Below, one piece after another: positions 1-5,394 of a DNA stretch of 5,500 bases (its first letter is position 1; each line of letters begins with the position of its first letter). Under the pieces are notes generated by a model. That model saw nothing but the letters and a program-made list of their open reading frames with translations, searched no databases and was not told the DNA's origin. The translations under genes were made by a program, and so were the position numbers. The stretch covers positions 1-5,500 of the forward strand of contig JAEXBC010000314.1 in the NCBI GenBank assembly GCA_023457875.1. The letters are read 5' to 3'. The stretch is from Bacillota bacterium. GTDB lineage: Bacteria > Bacillota > Clostridia > Lachnospirales > Cellulosilyticaceae.

Positions 1-102
1 GCGTACACCCCTGTACCTGGTGGAGTGGGGCCAATGACCATTAATACCTTAATCAGGCAGACCGTTGAATCTGCTGAAAAGAAGTTTAATATATTAGGTT
101 AA
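1..102 (+). CDS. folD: FolD C-terminus (methylenetetrahydrofolate dehydrogenase/cyclohydrolase), 5' partial
   Basis: Frame 1 is open from the first base and gives 33 residues before TAA at 100-102. They begin [13 protein letters not shown], followed by an amphipathic helix and the end at NILG. The [10 protein letters not shown] block is the hallmark near the C-terminus of FolD, the bifunctional cytosolic enzyme that interconverts methylene-, methenyl- and formyl-tetrahydrofolate with NADP or NAD. In the family this block lies in the nucleotide-binding domain and is followed by a last helix of about 20 residues, as here, so the gene ends normally. The N-terminal catalytic domain lies outside the window. 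The gene looks unrelated to the downstream operon: 255 bp separate them and the operon has its own promoter signals. No convincing intrinsic terminator follows the stop codon. Confidence 0.9.
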   Translation, partial: AYTPVPGGVGPMTINTLIRQTVESAEKKFNILG

Positions 103-134
103 AAATAGATGGGGTTGGAGTAAAAAAGACCTGT

Positions 135-147
135 TGAGATAGTCTCA
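135..147. other. Short perfect stem-loop downstream of folD
   Basis: TGAGA (135-139) and TCTCA (143-147) pair perfectly around the three-base loop TAG. There is no T-run after it, so it is not a standard intrinsic terminator. It could stabilise the folD transcript end or be chance in AT-rich DNA. Confidence 0.25.
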
Positions 148-236
148 TTATGGGGTTACAATAATCACAATAGCTAGGATAAATAATAAATACTAAAAGT
201 TTAATAATATAAAATATTGTATATAATTTAAATAAA

Positions 237-246
237 GACAATTGTC
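237..246. promoter_or_regulatory. Upstream palindrome GACAATTGTC, candidate operator
   Basis: This is a perfect 10-bp palindrome of the form GACA-N2-TGTC, the same core as the element at 297-308. The two centres (241.5 and 302.5) are 61 bp apart, close to six helical turns, so proteins bound at both would lie on a similar face of the DNA. It lies 111 bp before the Crp/Fnr gene. Binding by that regulator is inference. A TATAAT at 222-227 just upstream lacks a good -35, but if used it would place this palindrome over its start site. Confidence 0.4.
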
Positions 247-296
247 CGAAAATATCACAAAAAAAGCAAATTTAATCTCAAATTTGTCAGATACTG

Positions 297-308
297 GGAC
301 AGATGTCC
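297..308. promoter_or_regulatory. Palindrome GGACA-N2-TGTCC, candidate activator site at about -41.5
   Basis: GGACA (297-301) and TGTCC (304-308) form a perfect inverted repeat around the bases GA. With the TATAAT at 332-337 and an expected start near 344, its centre lies about 41.5 bp upstream of transcription. That is the class II position used by Crp and Fnr proteins to touch RNA polymerase. The adjoining -35 region is poor, as expected for an activator-dependent promoter. The gene immediately downstream encodes a Crp/Fnr protein, so autoregulation is the simplest reading. The start site and the binding protein are both inferred. A second small inverted repeat, TCCTT-N4-AAGGA at 306-319, overlaps its right edge. 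Confidence 0.5.
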
Positions 309-337
309 TTCGTAAAGGAAGTGCATATTGATATAAT
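309..337 (+). promoter_or_regulatory. Predicted SigA-type promoter of the nucleoside operon
   Basis: A perfect -10 hexamer TATAAT lies at 332-337. At 17-bp spacing the -35 would be TTCGTA (309-314), a poor match to TTGACA. The predicted start near 344 gives a leader of only about 14 nt before the ATG at 358, which just keeps GAGG (344-347) as ribosome binding site. The leader is unusually short, so the true start could lie upstream. The alternative is the TATAAT at 222-227. Confidence 0.5.
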
Positions 338-357
338 AAAAGTGAGGTTAATCTTAA

Positions 358-1038
358 ATGAAGGTGTATAAAGTTATCGATATCATTGAAAAGGAACCAG
401 AAGTCTATGCTATATTGAAATATTGTCCTTATGAAATTTTGAAACAATTTACTGTGAAAGAGTACAAGAAGGGGACGTTTATTTTAAATCAGGAGGAGGT
501 TTATGATACTTTCTATATCATAGTAGAAGGGATTGTTGACATTTATGTGATGTCAGAGGCAGGTAAAAAATATTCATTAGCCCGTTATAAAAAGGGAAAT
601 TACGTAGGGGAACATGAGATATTTGAGAGAAAGCCCTTTAGTTGTTATGTGGAGGGACTATCCGATATAAAATTGTTGGAACTTGACAGAAGTAGTTTCC
701 TAAAGTGGTTTAGTCTTGATAGAAATTTAAATGAATATATTACTAAAACCTTATGCAGTCAATTCTATATGCTTTCGAAAAAGGCAGGAAAAGATACTTT
801 ATATACATTGAAACAAAAAATTTGCCAATATCTTATCGATAACCTAGGTGATAGATGTAATGGGGCAGTACAAAAAATTAACATTGAAAAAGAAAAGCTT
901 AGTGAACAGCTGGCGGTAACTCAAAGAAGTGTCAATAGAGTCCTGAAAGATTTAAAAGAACGGGACATTATAGAGATAGAGAATAGTTTTATTATTATAA
1001 GGGATTTAGATAAGTTAAAAGGTACAGTTGACTCATAG
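358..1038 (+). CDS. Crp/Fnr-family transcriptional regulator
   Basis: The 226-residue protein has normal Crp/Fnr length. Residues about 20-120 form the cyclic-nucleotide-binding-type beta barrel, with GTFILNQ near 39-45 and a phosphate-cassette-like stretch starting G84-E85 and F89. A long dimer helix follows (about 122-142). The C-terminal winged helix-turn-helix spans about 176-214, with LSEQLAVTQRSVNRVLKDLK (181-200) as the helix-turn-helix and QRSVNRVLKDL in the recognition helix. The residue aligned with Arg82 of E. coli Crp, which holds the cAMP phosphate, appears to be Ser95, so cAMP is probably not the ligand. Cysteines at 23, 96, 133, 156 and 167 do not form an Fnr-type N-terminal iron-sulfur motif. 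The ATG follows GTGAGG at 342-347. It is the first gene of the operon, 23 bp before the phosphorylase, and is probably its local activator. The effector is unknown; a nucleoside-derived signal is inference. Confidence 0.9.
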   Translation: MKVYKVIDIIEKEPEVYAILKYCPYEILKQFTVKEYKKGTFILNQEEVYDTFYIIVEGIVDIYVMSEAGKKYSLARYKKGNYVGEHEIFERKPFSCYVEGLSDIKLLELDRSSFLKWFSLDRNLNEYITKTLCSQFYMLSKKAGKDTLYTLKQKICQYLIDNLGDRCNGAVQKINIEKEKLSEQLAVTQRSVNRVLKDLKERDIIEIENSFIIIRDLDKLKGTVDS

Positions 1039-1061
1039 GAAAACACGGAGGAAAAAGCTTA

Positions 1062-1820
1062 ATGGACATACAGCCACATATAAGATGCAGCAGCGCAGAT
1101 GCTGCAAAATATGCTGTTATGCCAGGAGATCCACAGCGGGTTGACCGCATTAAAAGCTTCCTAGATAATACAAAAGATATCTCTTTTAACAGAGAATTTA
1201 AAAGCTGTACGGGATATTATAAGGGAATTAAAGTGATGGTCGTATCTACCGGAATTGGTGGAGTATCTACAGGTATTGCGGCAGAAGAATTAAGTAGAAT
1301 AGGCGTACAAACTTTAATAAGAATTGGTAGCGCAGGCGCACTTCAGAGCGAAATCAAGCTAGGTGACCTTATTATTGCCAATGGGGCTGTAAGAGATGAA
1401 GGGACTTCGAAGGCTTATATCGAGGCGGTTTATCCAGCAGTACCAGATACCGATGTTTTAATAAGTTTAATTGAAAGTGCAAAGGAATTAGGGTACAATT
1501 ATTATTGTGGTAAGATTCGAAGCCACGACAGCTTCTATACCGATGAAGAATCAGAAATAGATGCTTATTGGAGCAAAAGAGGGATAATAGGCTCGGATAT
1601 GGAAAGTGCAGCTTTGTTTGTAATAGGTAGTCTTCGTAAATTGAGAACAGCTTCCATACTTAATGTGATTGTTGAAAGTGACGGCAGATTGGATGAGGGC
1701 ATCAATCAATATGTAGATAGTGAAAGCATCACCACATTAGGTGAAAGAAATGGAATTCTTACCGTTCTTGAAGGTATAGTGAGACTGGAAAAAGCAAATA
1801 AATTGGAGGGATTAAAGTGA
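1062..1820 (+). CDS. udp: Uridine-phosphorylase-family nucleoside phosphorylase
   Basis: The 252-residue cytosolic enzyme belongs to nucleoside phosphorylase family I, close to Udp. It should cleave a nucleoside with phosphate to base and (deoxy)ribose-1-phosphate. Visible landmarks are His6 (cf. His8 of E. coli Udp, contributed across the dimer), PGDPQR (21-26, phosphate loop), REF (44-46), VSTGIGG (61-67), RIGSAG (87-92, phosphate Arg87), SFY (157-159) and DMES (179-182, ribose-binding Met-Glu). By hand alignment with remembered E. coli Udp, uracil-contacting Gln166, Arg168 and Arg223 correspond to Glu162, Ser164 and Ser206. The segment from FY to MES is about 13 residues shorter. Uridine specificity is therefore not certain; a purine or broader nucleoside substrate is possible. 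GGAGG at 1047-1051 fixes the start. The stop overlaps the GTG start of the S-component gene by 4 bp, implying translational coupling with an importer of its substrate. Confidence 0.85.
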   Translation: MDIQPHIRCSSADAAKYAVMPGDPQRVDRIKSFLDNTKDISFNREFKSCTGYYKGIKVMVVSTGIGGVSTGIAAEELSRIGVQTLIRIGSAGALQSEIKLGDLIIANGAVRDEGTSKAYIEAVYPAVPDTDVLISLIESAKELGYNYYCGKIRSHDSFYTDEESEIDAYWSKRGIIGSDMESAALFVIGSLRKLRTASILNVIVESDGRLDEGINQYVDSESITTLGERNGILTVLEGIVRLEKANKLEGLK

Positions 1821-2419
1821 AAGAAAAGAGTATGTGGAGTTTGAAATTATCTACAGCATCATTAGTTCTTATCCCAGCTGCGGTGGGCATTAATTACATC
1901 GGCAAGTTGTTTGCAGGCCTCCTCAAACTGCCTCTTTGGCTGGATTCTATAGGAACAGTACTTGCTAGTATGCTGGCAGGTCCTATTGTTGGGGCAATAT
2001 GCGGTGCTATTAATAATGTCATTTACGGATTTACAATGGATCCTATTTCCTTTATCTATGCCTTAACAAGTATTGCAATAGGTTTTGCTATTGGTATTAT
2101 GGCCTATAAGGGATGGATCAAAAATATCGGTATGGCTATAGTTGTCGGACTTATTACTGCCGGTGTTTCAGCAGTTATCTCTACCCCCATTAACATCATT
2201 TTCTGGGGCGGTCAAACAGGAAATGTTTGGGGAGATGCAGTATTTGCCTCTTTGATGGCAAATAATATCCCTGCTTGGATAGCTTCATTTGTTGACGAAT
2301 TGATAGTGGATATACCTGATAAGGTAGCTACTGTAATCATAGCCTATGGATTATTTAAAGCATTACCAAAGAAACTTACTGTATTATATAAAAACAACCA
2401 GGATATAGAGCAATTATAA
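1817..2419 (+). CDS. ECF transporter S component (substrate-binding membrane protein), predicted nucleoside type
   Basis: The 200-residue, strongly hydrophobic protein has about six membrane segments (near 12-28, 45-70, 76-97, 102-122, 124-150 and 155-182) and a short charged C-tail, as expected for an ECF S component, the membrane protein that captures the substrate. The block LPLWLDSIGTVLASMLAGP (38-56), followed by GAICGAINN (59-67), is typical of a subset of S components and related sensor membrane domains. GTG at 1817 is preferred as start: GGAGGG lies at 1805-1810 with 6-nt spacing, and it makes the 4-bp overlap with the phosphorylase gene. An ATG at 1832 is possible. The S family is recognised from fold-like features and from the adjacent ecfT and ATPase genes. 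Nucleoside specificity is inferred from the phosphorylase next door, and no characterised vitamin S component (RibU, BioY, ThiT, FolT) is recognised in it. Confidence 0.8.
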   Translation: MKEKSMWSLKLSTASLVLIPAAVGINYIGKLFAGLLKLPLWLDSIGTVLASMLAGPIVGAICGAINNVIYGFTMDPISFIYALTSIAIGFAIGIMAYKGWIKNIGMAIVVGLITAGVSAVISTPINIIFWGGQTGNVWGDAVFASLMANNIPAWIASFVDELIVDIPDKVATVIIAYGLFKALPKKLTVLYKNNQDIEQL

Positions 2420-2442
2420 AAGGATACATAGAAAATTAAGTT

Positions 2443-2498
2443 GGCAATTGACAGTGGCAAGTAGTGATGCCGAATAATGTCAATTGCCGCTTTTGTTT
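2443..2498 (+). terminator. Hairpin with T-tract between S gene and ecfT: partial terminator/attenuator
   Basis: GGCAATTGACA (2443-2453) pairs perfectly with TGTCAATTGCC (2478-2488). Inside the 24-nt loop, GGCA (2456-2459) can pair with TGCC (2468-2471), making a stacked, elongated hairpin. TTTTGTTT follows at 2491-2498. This resembles an intrinsic terminator with an interrupted T-run, so some readthrough into ecfT is expected. It starts 23 nt after the S-gene stop. It may set a higher level of the S component than of the shared ATPase/EcfT module. The left arm also contains a perfect TTGACA (2448-2453) with AATAAT 19 bp further on, so an alternative reading is a promoter or operator for ecfT. 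Confidence 0.65.
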
Positions 2499-2509
2499 AT
2501 AGGAATGAC

Positions 2510-2516
2510 AGGAGAG
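2510..2516 (+). promoter_or_regulatory. Ribosome binding site that sets the ecfT start
   Basis: AGGAGAG lies 9 nt before the ATG at 2526. Earlier in-frame starts are less likely: TTG at 2484 lies inside the right arm of the terminator hairpin, and ATG at 2505 has its only purine-rich tract (AGGA, 2501-2504) directly against it. Confidence 0.7.
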
Positions 2517-2525
2517 TGGCAAAAG

Positions 2526-3302
2526 ATGAAGACGTTAAGTTTATATGAGAAAAAAGATTCGCTTCTGCACAAGGTAGATCCTATCAGTAAGCTTTTATAC
2601 ATTATGGTATCCATAGCGATACCGATTATCCTGCCTTATAAAATAGTAGGCCTGGGATGTATGGGTATCAGCCTTATTTTACTGCTGATGGGCAAGGTGT
2701 TTAAGAAAGTCATACCCCTTATTAGTTTTAGTTTATTTATTCTGCTCTCGATTATTATTATTCAAGGGCTTTTTAATGCGGAAAATAAAAATCCTGCTTT
2801 TCAGATAGGCAGTATTATTTTTTATAAAGAGGGCCTCCTATTTGCCCTAGAAATATGTATTAGGGTGGTTAATATTTTATGTGCTTTTGCTATTTTAGTA
2901 TTAACCACGAAACCCTCCGATCTGATTGAGTCTTTAGTTAGAAGAGGAATGTCACCCAAAATAGGATATATTTTGTCCTCTGTTCTTCAGATTATTCCTC
3001 AAATGACAGAAACGATGCAGACGATTACAGATGCACAAAGATCTCGGGGAATGGAAACAGAGGGAAAATTAAGTGTTAGAGTTAAAGCCTTTCTTCCACT
3101 AATAGGCCCAGTTGTAATGAACTCCTTAATAAGTACCAGAGAGCGCTCTATGGCACTTGAAGTACGGGGTTTTAACTCAAAAGCGAAAAAAACTTATTTA
3201 AACGAAGAACAAAGCGCAGGGTATAATAAAGTCATAAAAGTTGTGCTTATCCTTTTGCTTCTAATAGCTGTGGCTGGGAGGATTCTAATATGGAAAAAAT
3301 AG
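2526..3302 (+). CDS. ecfT: ECF transporter transmembrane protein EcfT
   Basis: From the ATG at 2526 the protein has 258 residues, usual for EcfT (CbiQ-like family), the scaffold joining the S component to the two ATPases. The N-terminus has the family-typical DPISKL (18-23). Hydrophobic segments lie near 22-37, 40-57, 62-82, 104-127 and 236-254. The cytoplasmic coupling region is 130-232 and contains two x-Arg-Gly motifs, SRG (173-175) and VRG (213-215, in ALEVRGF), which in this family insert into grooves of the ATPases; the family consensus is Ala-Arg-Gly, so both first positions differ. The stop overlaps the first ATPase gene by 13 bp. A 106-bp gap with a terminator-like hairpin separates it from the S gene, while ecfT and both ATPase genes are translationally packed, so they form their own unit. 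Confidence 0.9.
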   Translation: MKTLSLYEKKDSLLHKVDPISKLLYIMVSIAIPIILPYKIVGLGCMGISLILLLMGKVFKKVIPLISFSLFILLSIIIIQGLFNAENKNPAFQIGSIIFYKEGLLFALEICIRVVNILCAFAILVLTTKPSDLIESLVRRGMSPKIGYILSSVLQIIPQMTETMQTITDAQRSRGMETEGKLSVRVKAFLPLIGPVVMNSLISTRERSMALEVRGFNSKAKKTYLNEEQSAGYNKVIKVVLILLLLIAVAGRILIWKK

Positions 3303-4135
3303 TTGTGGAAAATCTTAAGTATAAGTATCCCTTAACCAGTGAACTTGCGTTAAGGGGGATATCCTTCCAGGTAGATCAAGGTGAATTTATAGGGATAGTC
3401 GGCAAAAACTTATCTGGAAAATCCACCTTGTGCCAGGCACTCGTTGGACTTGTGCCCCATTTCTATAAAGGGGGCTATGGTGGCAAGGTGATGGTAGATG
3501 GGCTTGAGGTGGGGAAATGTGAGATTAGTGAAATTTCACAGAAGGTTGGCATTGTATTTCAAAACCCATTTACCCAGGTCACAGGTTCTAAATTAACTGT
3601 GTATGAAGAGATAGCCTTCGGACTTGAGAACATGGGGGTTCCTCGGGACGAGATGAAGAAGCGAATCGATCATTCGCTTGAATTATTGGACATCTATCCT
3701 TTTAAAGACCGAAATCCATTTGATTTATCAGGTGGCCAGATGCAGCGCATGGCAATAGCAAGTATTATCGCCATGAGGCCAGAAATCATTGTGCTGGATG
3801 AGCCTACATCCCAGCTTGACCCCCAAGGCGCAGAAGAGGTTTTTGGTGCGATTCAGGCATTAAGTAAAGAAGGCATGACTGTTATTATGGTGGAGCATAA
3901 GATGGAGAAAATAGCTAAGTATTCAGATAGGGTGATGCTGTTAAATGACGGAGAAATAATAGCCTTTGATACGCCACAAAAGATATTTTCAAGGGAAGAC
4001 TTACATGACTATGGCGTAGCAGCACCAACTTTTACTCAAATATGCAAAGGACTTGGTATTAAAGATGAAAAAACAGGGCTTTACCCCACTACCTTAGATG
4101 GGGCCTATGATTTGGTGGTGAATAAGTATGAATAA
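3290..4135 (+). CDS. ecfA1: ECF transporter ATPase, first subunit (canonical signature, altered Walker A)
   Basis: This 281-residue ABC ATPase is one half of the ECF motor at the inner membrane face. Motifs in order: Walker A GKNLSGKST (38-46), Q-loop VFQNP (89-93, Gln91), signature LSGGQ (146-150), Walker B IIVLDE (166-171), D-loop SQLD (174-177) and switch His203. The Walker A has Leu41 where most ABC ATPases have Gly (GxNGSGKST), although the Gly-Lys-Ser-Thr end is intact. The stretch GLVPHFYKG (53-61) is typical of ECF ATPases of the CbiO/YkoD type. The C-terminal part, with PTFTQICKGLG (246-256), resembles the PPHVTQLCQRLG region of the partner. GGGAGG at 3276-3281 precedes the ATG by 8 nt. 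It overlaps ecfT by 13 bp and the next ATPase gene by 8 bp. The A1/A2 naming follows gene order and is not certain. Confidence 0.9.
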   Translation: MEKIVVENLKYKYPLTSELALRGISFQVDQGEFIGIVGKNLSGKSTLCQALVGLVPHFYKGGYGGKVMVDGLEVGKCEISEISQKVGIVFQNPFTQVTGSKLTVYEEIAFGLENMGVPRDEMKKRIDHSLELLDIYPFKDRNPFDLSGGQMQRMAIASIIAMRPEIIVLDEPTSQLDPQGAEEVFGAIQALSKEGMTVIMVEHKMEKIAKYSDRVMLLNDGEIIAFDTPQKIFSREDLHDYGVAAPTFTQICKGLGIKDEKTGLYPTTLDGAYDLVVNKYE

Positions 4136-4934
4136 AATAGAAGTAAGGAACCTGCATTTTGCCTATGAGAATAACGAAGAAATATTAAAAGGGATTGATG
4201 TAACCTTTGACCATCGCTCAACGGCTATTATCGGTCAAAACGGAGCAGGAAAGACCACCTTTGTTAAGCTGTTAAAGGGACTGTTAAAGCCTACAGAGGG
4301 AGAGGTTATCATTAATGGAATCAACACCAAAGATACCACTGTAGCAGGTCTTGCAAAGCATATTGGCTTAGTCTTTCAAAATCCAAATGACCAAATTTTT
4401 AAGAATAAAGTGATAGAGGAGGTTCTATTTGGCCCGCTGCATATTGGACAAGCACCTGAAAAAGCTAATCAAATGGCGATAGATGCACTTAAACTAGTAG
4501 GACTGTACGAAAAAGCAGAGGAAAATCCTTACGACCTTAGTCTATCAGAAAGAAAACTAATCAGCATTGCCTCAATAATAGCCATGGATACGCAAATCGT
4601 CATTTTTGATGAACCAACCATAGCCCAAGATTACGTAGGGAAAGAAAAAATAAAGCATATTATTAAGGAACTAAGCAGCAAAGGGAAACTTGTACTGACT
4701 ATTATACATGATATGGATTTTGTTGCAGAAACCTTTGAAAGAACGATTGTGCTCGCTAAAGGCAAGGTGCTTTTAGATGGAACAACGAGGCAGGTATATG
4801 CCCATAGTGAGATGCTAAAAGAGGCCTATTTAGAACCCCCTCACGTTACACAGTTATGCCAAAGATTAGGTGAAAGCGAGACATTTTTAACAGTAGAAGA
4901 ATATATAAAGTATAAGAAAGACGTCCTTTCATAA
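4128..4934 (+). CDS. ecfA2: ECF transporter ATPase, second subunit (degenerate signature motif)
   Basis: This 268-residue ABC ATPase pairs with the product of the preceding gene. Walker A is canonical, GQNGAGKTT (36-44). The Q-loop is VFQNP (82-86, Gln84), Walker B IVIFDE (157-162), and the switch His is 194. The signature is LSLSERK (137-143) instead of LSGGQ, and the D-loop is AQD (166-168) instead of the usual SxLD. Because ABC dimers build each ATP site from the Walker A of one subunit and the signature of the other, the altered parts of the two subunits meet in one site. The start overlaps the preceding gene by 8 bp and has a weak binding site, GGTGGTG (4114-4120), so its translation probably depends on coupling. 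It is the last gene of the operon; the first clear terminator lies 180 bp downstream. Confidence 0.9.
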   Translation: MNKIEVRNLHFAYENNEEILKGIDVTFDHRSTAIIGQNGAGKTTFVKLLKGLLKPTEGEVIINGINTKDTTVAGLAKHIGLVFQNPNDQIFKNKVIEEVLFGPLHIGQAPEKANQMAIDALKLVGLYEKAEENPYDLSLSERKLISIASIIAMDTQIVIFDEPTIAQDYVGKEKIKHIIKELSSKGKLVLTIIHDMDFVAETFERTIVLAKGKVLLDGTTRQVYAHSEMLKEAYLEPPHVTQLCQRLGESETFLTVEEYIKYKKDVLS

Positions 4935-5113
4935 TAAGTAAATGGGATAACAGAGTGTCTGTGATAATTAATAGTTCATACAAGAATTCTGGAGATAACA
5001 CTACACTTAATAATCCTGACTTGGGGATAAAAAGAGGAGAAGGCACTATAGCCTTATGATATTTTACGGTGATATGATGATGGAAAAAAATGGTGAAAGG
5101 TAATAACAAATAG
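4935..5113 (+). other. Non-coding stretch after the operon
   Basis: No convincing gene is seen in these 179 bp, and they probably form the 3' untranslated end of the operon transcript. AAGGC (5040-5044) and GCCTT (5051-5055) can form a small hairpin without a T-run. A 15-codon frame starting ATG at 5056 and ending TAA at 5103 (MIFYGDMMMEKNGER) has its nearest AGGAGA (5035-5040) 15 nt upstream, within and next to that hairpin, which is too far for a normal start. Other starts are not supported. Confidence 0.5.
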
Positions 5114-5147
5114 AAGCTATGCGGTTGAAAGACGGTATAGCTTTTTT
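5114..5147 (+). terminator. Rho-independent terminator of the operon
   Basis: AAGCTATGC (5114-5122) pairs with GTATAGCTT (5135-5143): nine pairs including one G-U, around a 12-nt loop. The descending arm runs directly into six T residues (5142-5147). This is a standard intrinsic terminator. It ends transcription from the ECF operon, because no other gene lies between it and the second ATPase gene. Confidence 0.8.
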
Positions 5148-5231
5148 AGTGCGTAAGCGGTTATGATTACTTTTGATATGTAGAGGTATTACTTATTATC
5201 TCTAATTTAATATATAGTTATTAGAATAGTG

Positions 5232-5240
5232 TGATATAAT
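5232..5240 (+). promoter_or_regulatory. Extended -10 promoter for the last gene
   Basis: TGATATAAT is a perfect extended -10 (TG-N-TATAAT). No recognisable -35 is found at 15-18 bp upstream, where the DNA is AT-rich; extended -10 promoters can work without one. The expected start is near 5247, giving a leader of about 148 nt to the ATG at 5395. It lies downstream of the operon terminator and so should drive an independent transcript. Confidence 0.55.
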
Positions 5241-5246
5241 TAGAGT

Positions 5247-5394
5247 ATTAAACAGTGACAGTAAGCTTCGAGGTATGCTAAGACATTCATCTATTAGAAG
5301 GTATTATAAGCAAGGAGTCATTTCGCCACGAAAATCCTAAAATATTTAAGTTATATACAGTACATACTAGATTGTCAGAGGTTTGGAGGAGATA
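5247..5394 (+). other. Long 5' untranslated leader with a modest stem-loop
   Basis: The predicted leader of the last gene is about 148 nt. It can form an imperfect hairpin: AGGA (5313-5316) with TCCT (5335-5338) outside, and TTTCG (5321-5325) with CGAAA (5329-5333) around the loop CCA. I do not recognise a T-box, TPP, SAM, c-di-GMP or other common riboswitch core. A 21-codon frame (ATG 5275 to TAA 5340) has GAGG only one base before its ATG and is unlikely to be translated. The stretch 4935-5394 therefore holds a terminator, a promoter and this leader, but no supported gene. Confidence 0.35.

Noticed and set aside
242..260. Crp-like site TTGTCC-N7-TCACAA
   Set aside because: The half-sites are not symmetric and the spacer is 7 rather than 6, so it fits a Crp consensus less well than the overlapping perfect palindrome at 237-246.
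193..447. Open frame of 84 codons on the - strand
   Set aside because: It overlaps the promoter region and the start of the well-supported Crp/Fnr gene, and its translation is a low-complexity, Phe/Leu/Ile-rich product of AT-rich DNA with no recognisable motif.
2484..2525. Longer EcfT N-terminus starting at TTG 2484 or ATG 2505
   Set aside because: The TTG is inside the terminator stem, and ATG 2505 has no properly spaced ribosome binding site. The ATG at 2526 has AGGAGAG at good spacing and gives a normal family N-terminus.
5056..5103. 15-codon frame MIFYGDMMMEKNGER
   Set aside because: The only upstream purine tract is 15 nt away and borders a small hairpin; no family resemblance is seen.
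4846..5109. Open frame of 87 codons on the - strand
   Set aside because: It runs antisense to the end of the second ATPase gene and its 3' untranslated stretch. The translation is compositionally odd, matches no family I know, and no separate transcription signals were seen for it.
5275..5340. 21-codon frame in the leader of the last gene
   Set aside because: GAGG is only one base before the ATG, too close to act as a ribosome binding site, and the peptide shows no attenuator-like run of one amino acid.
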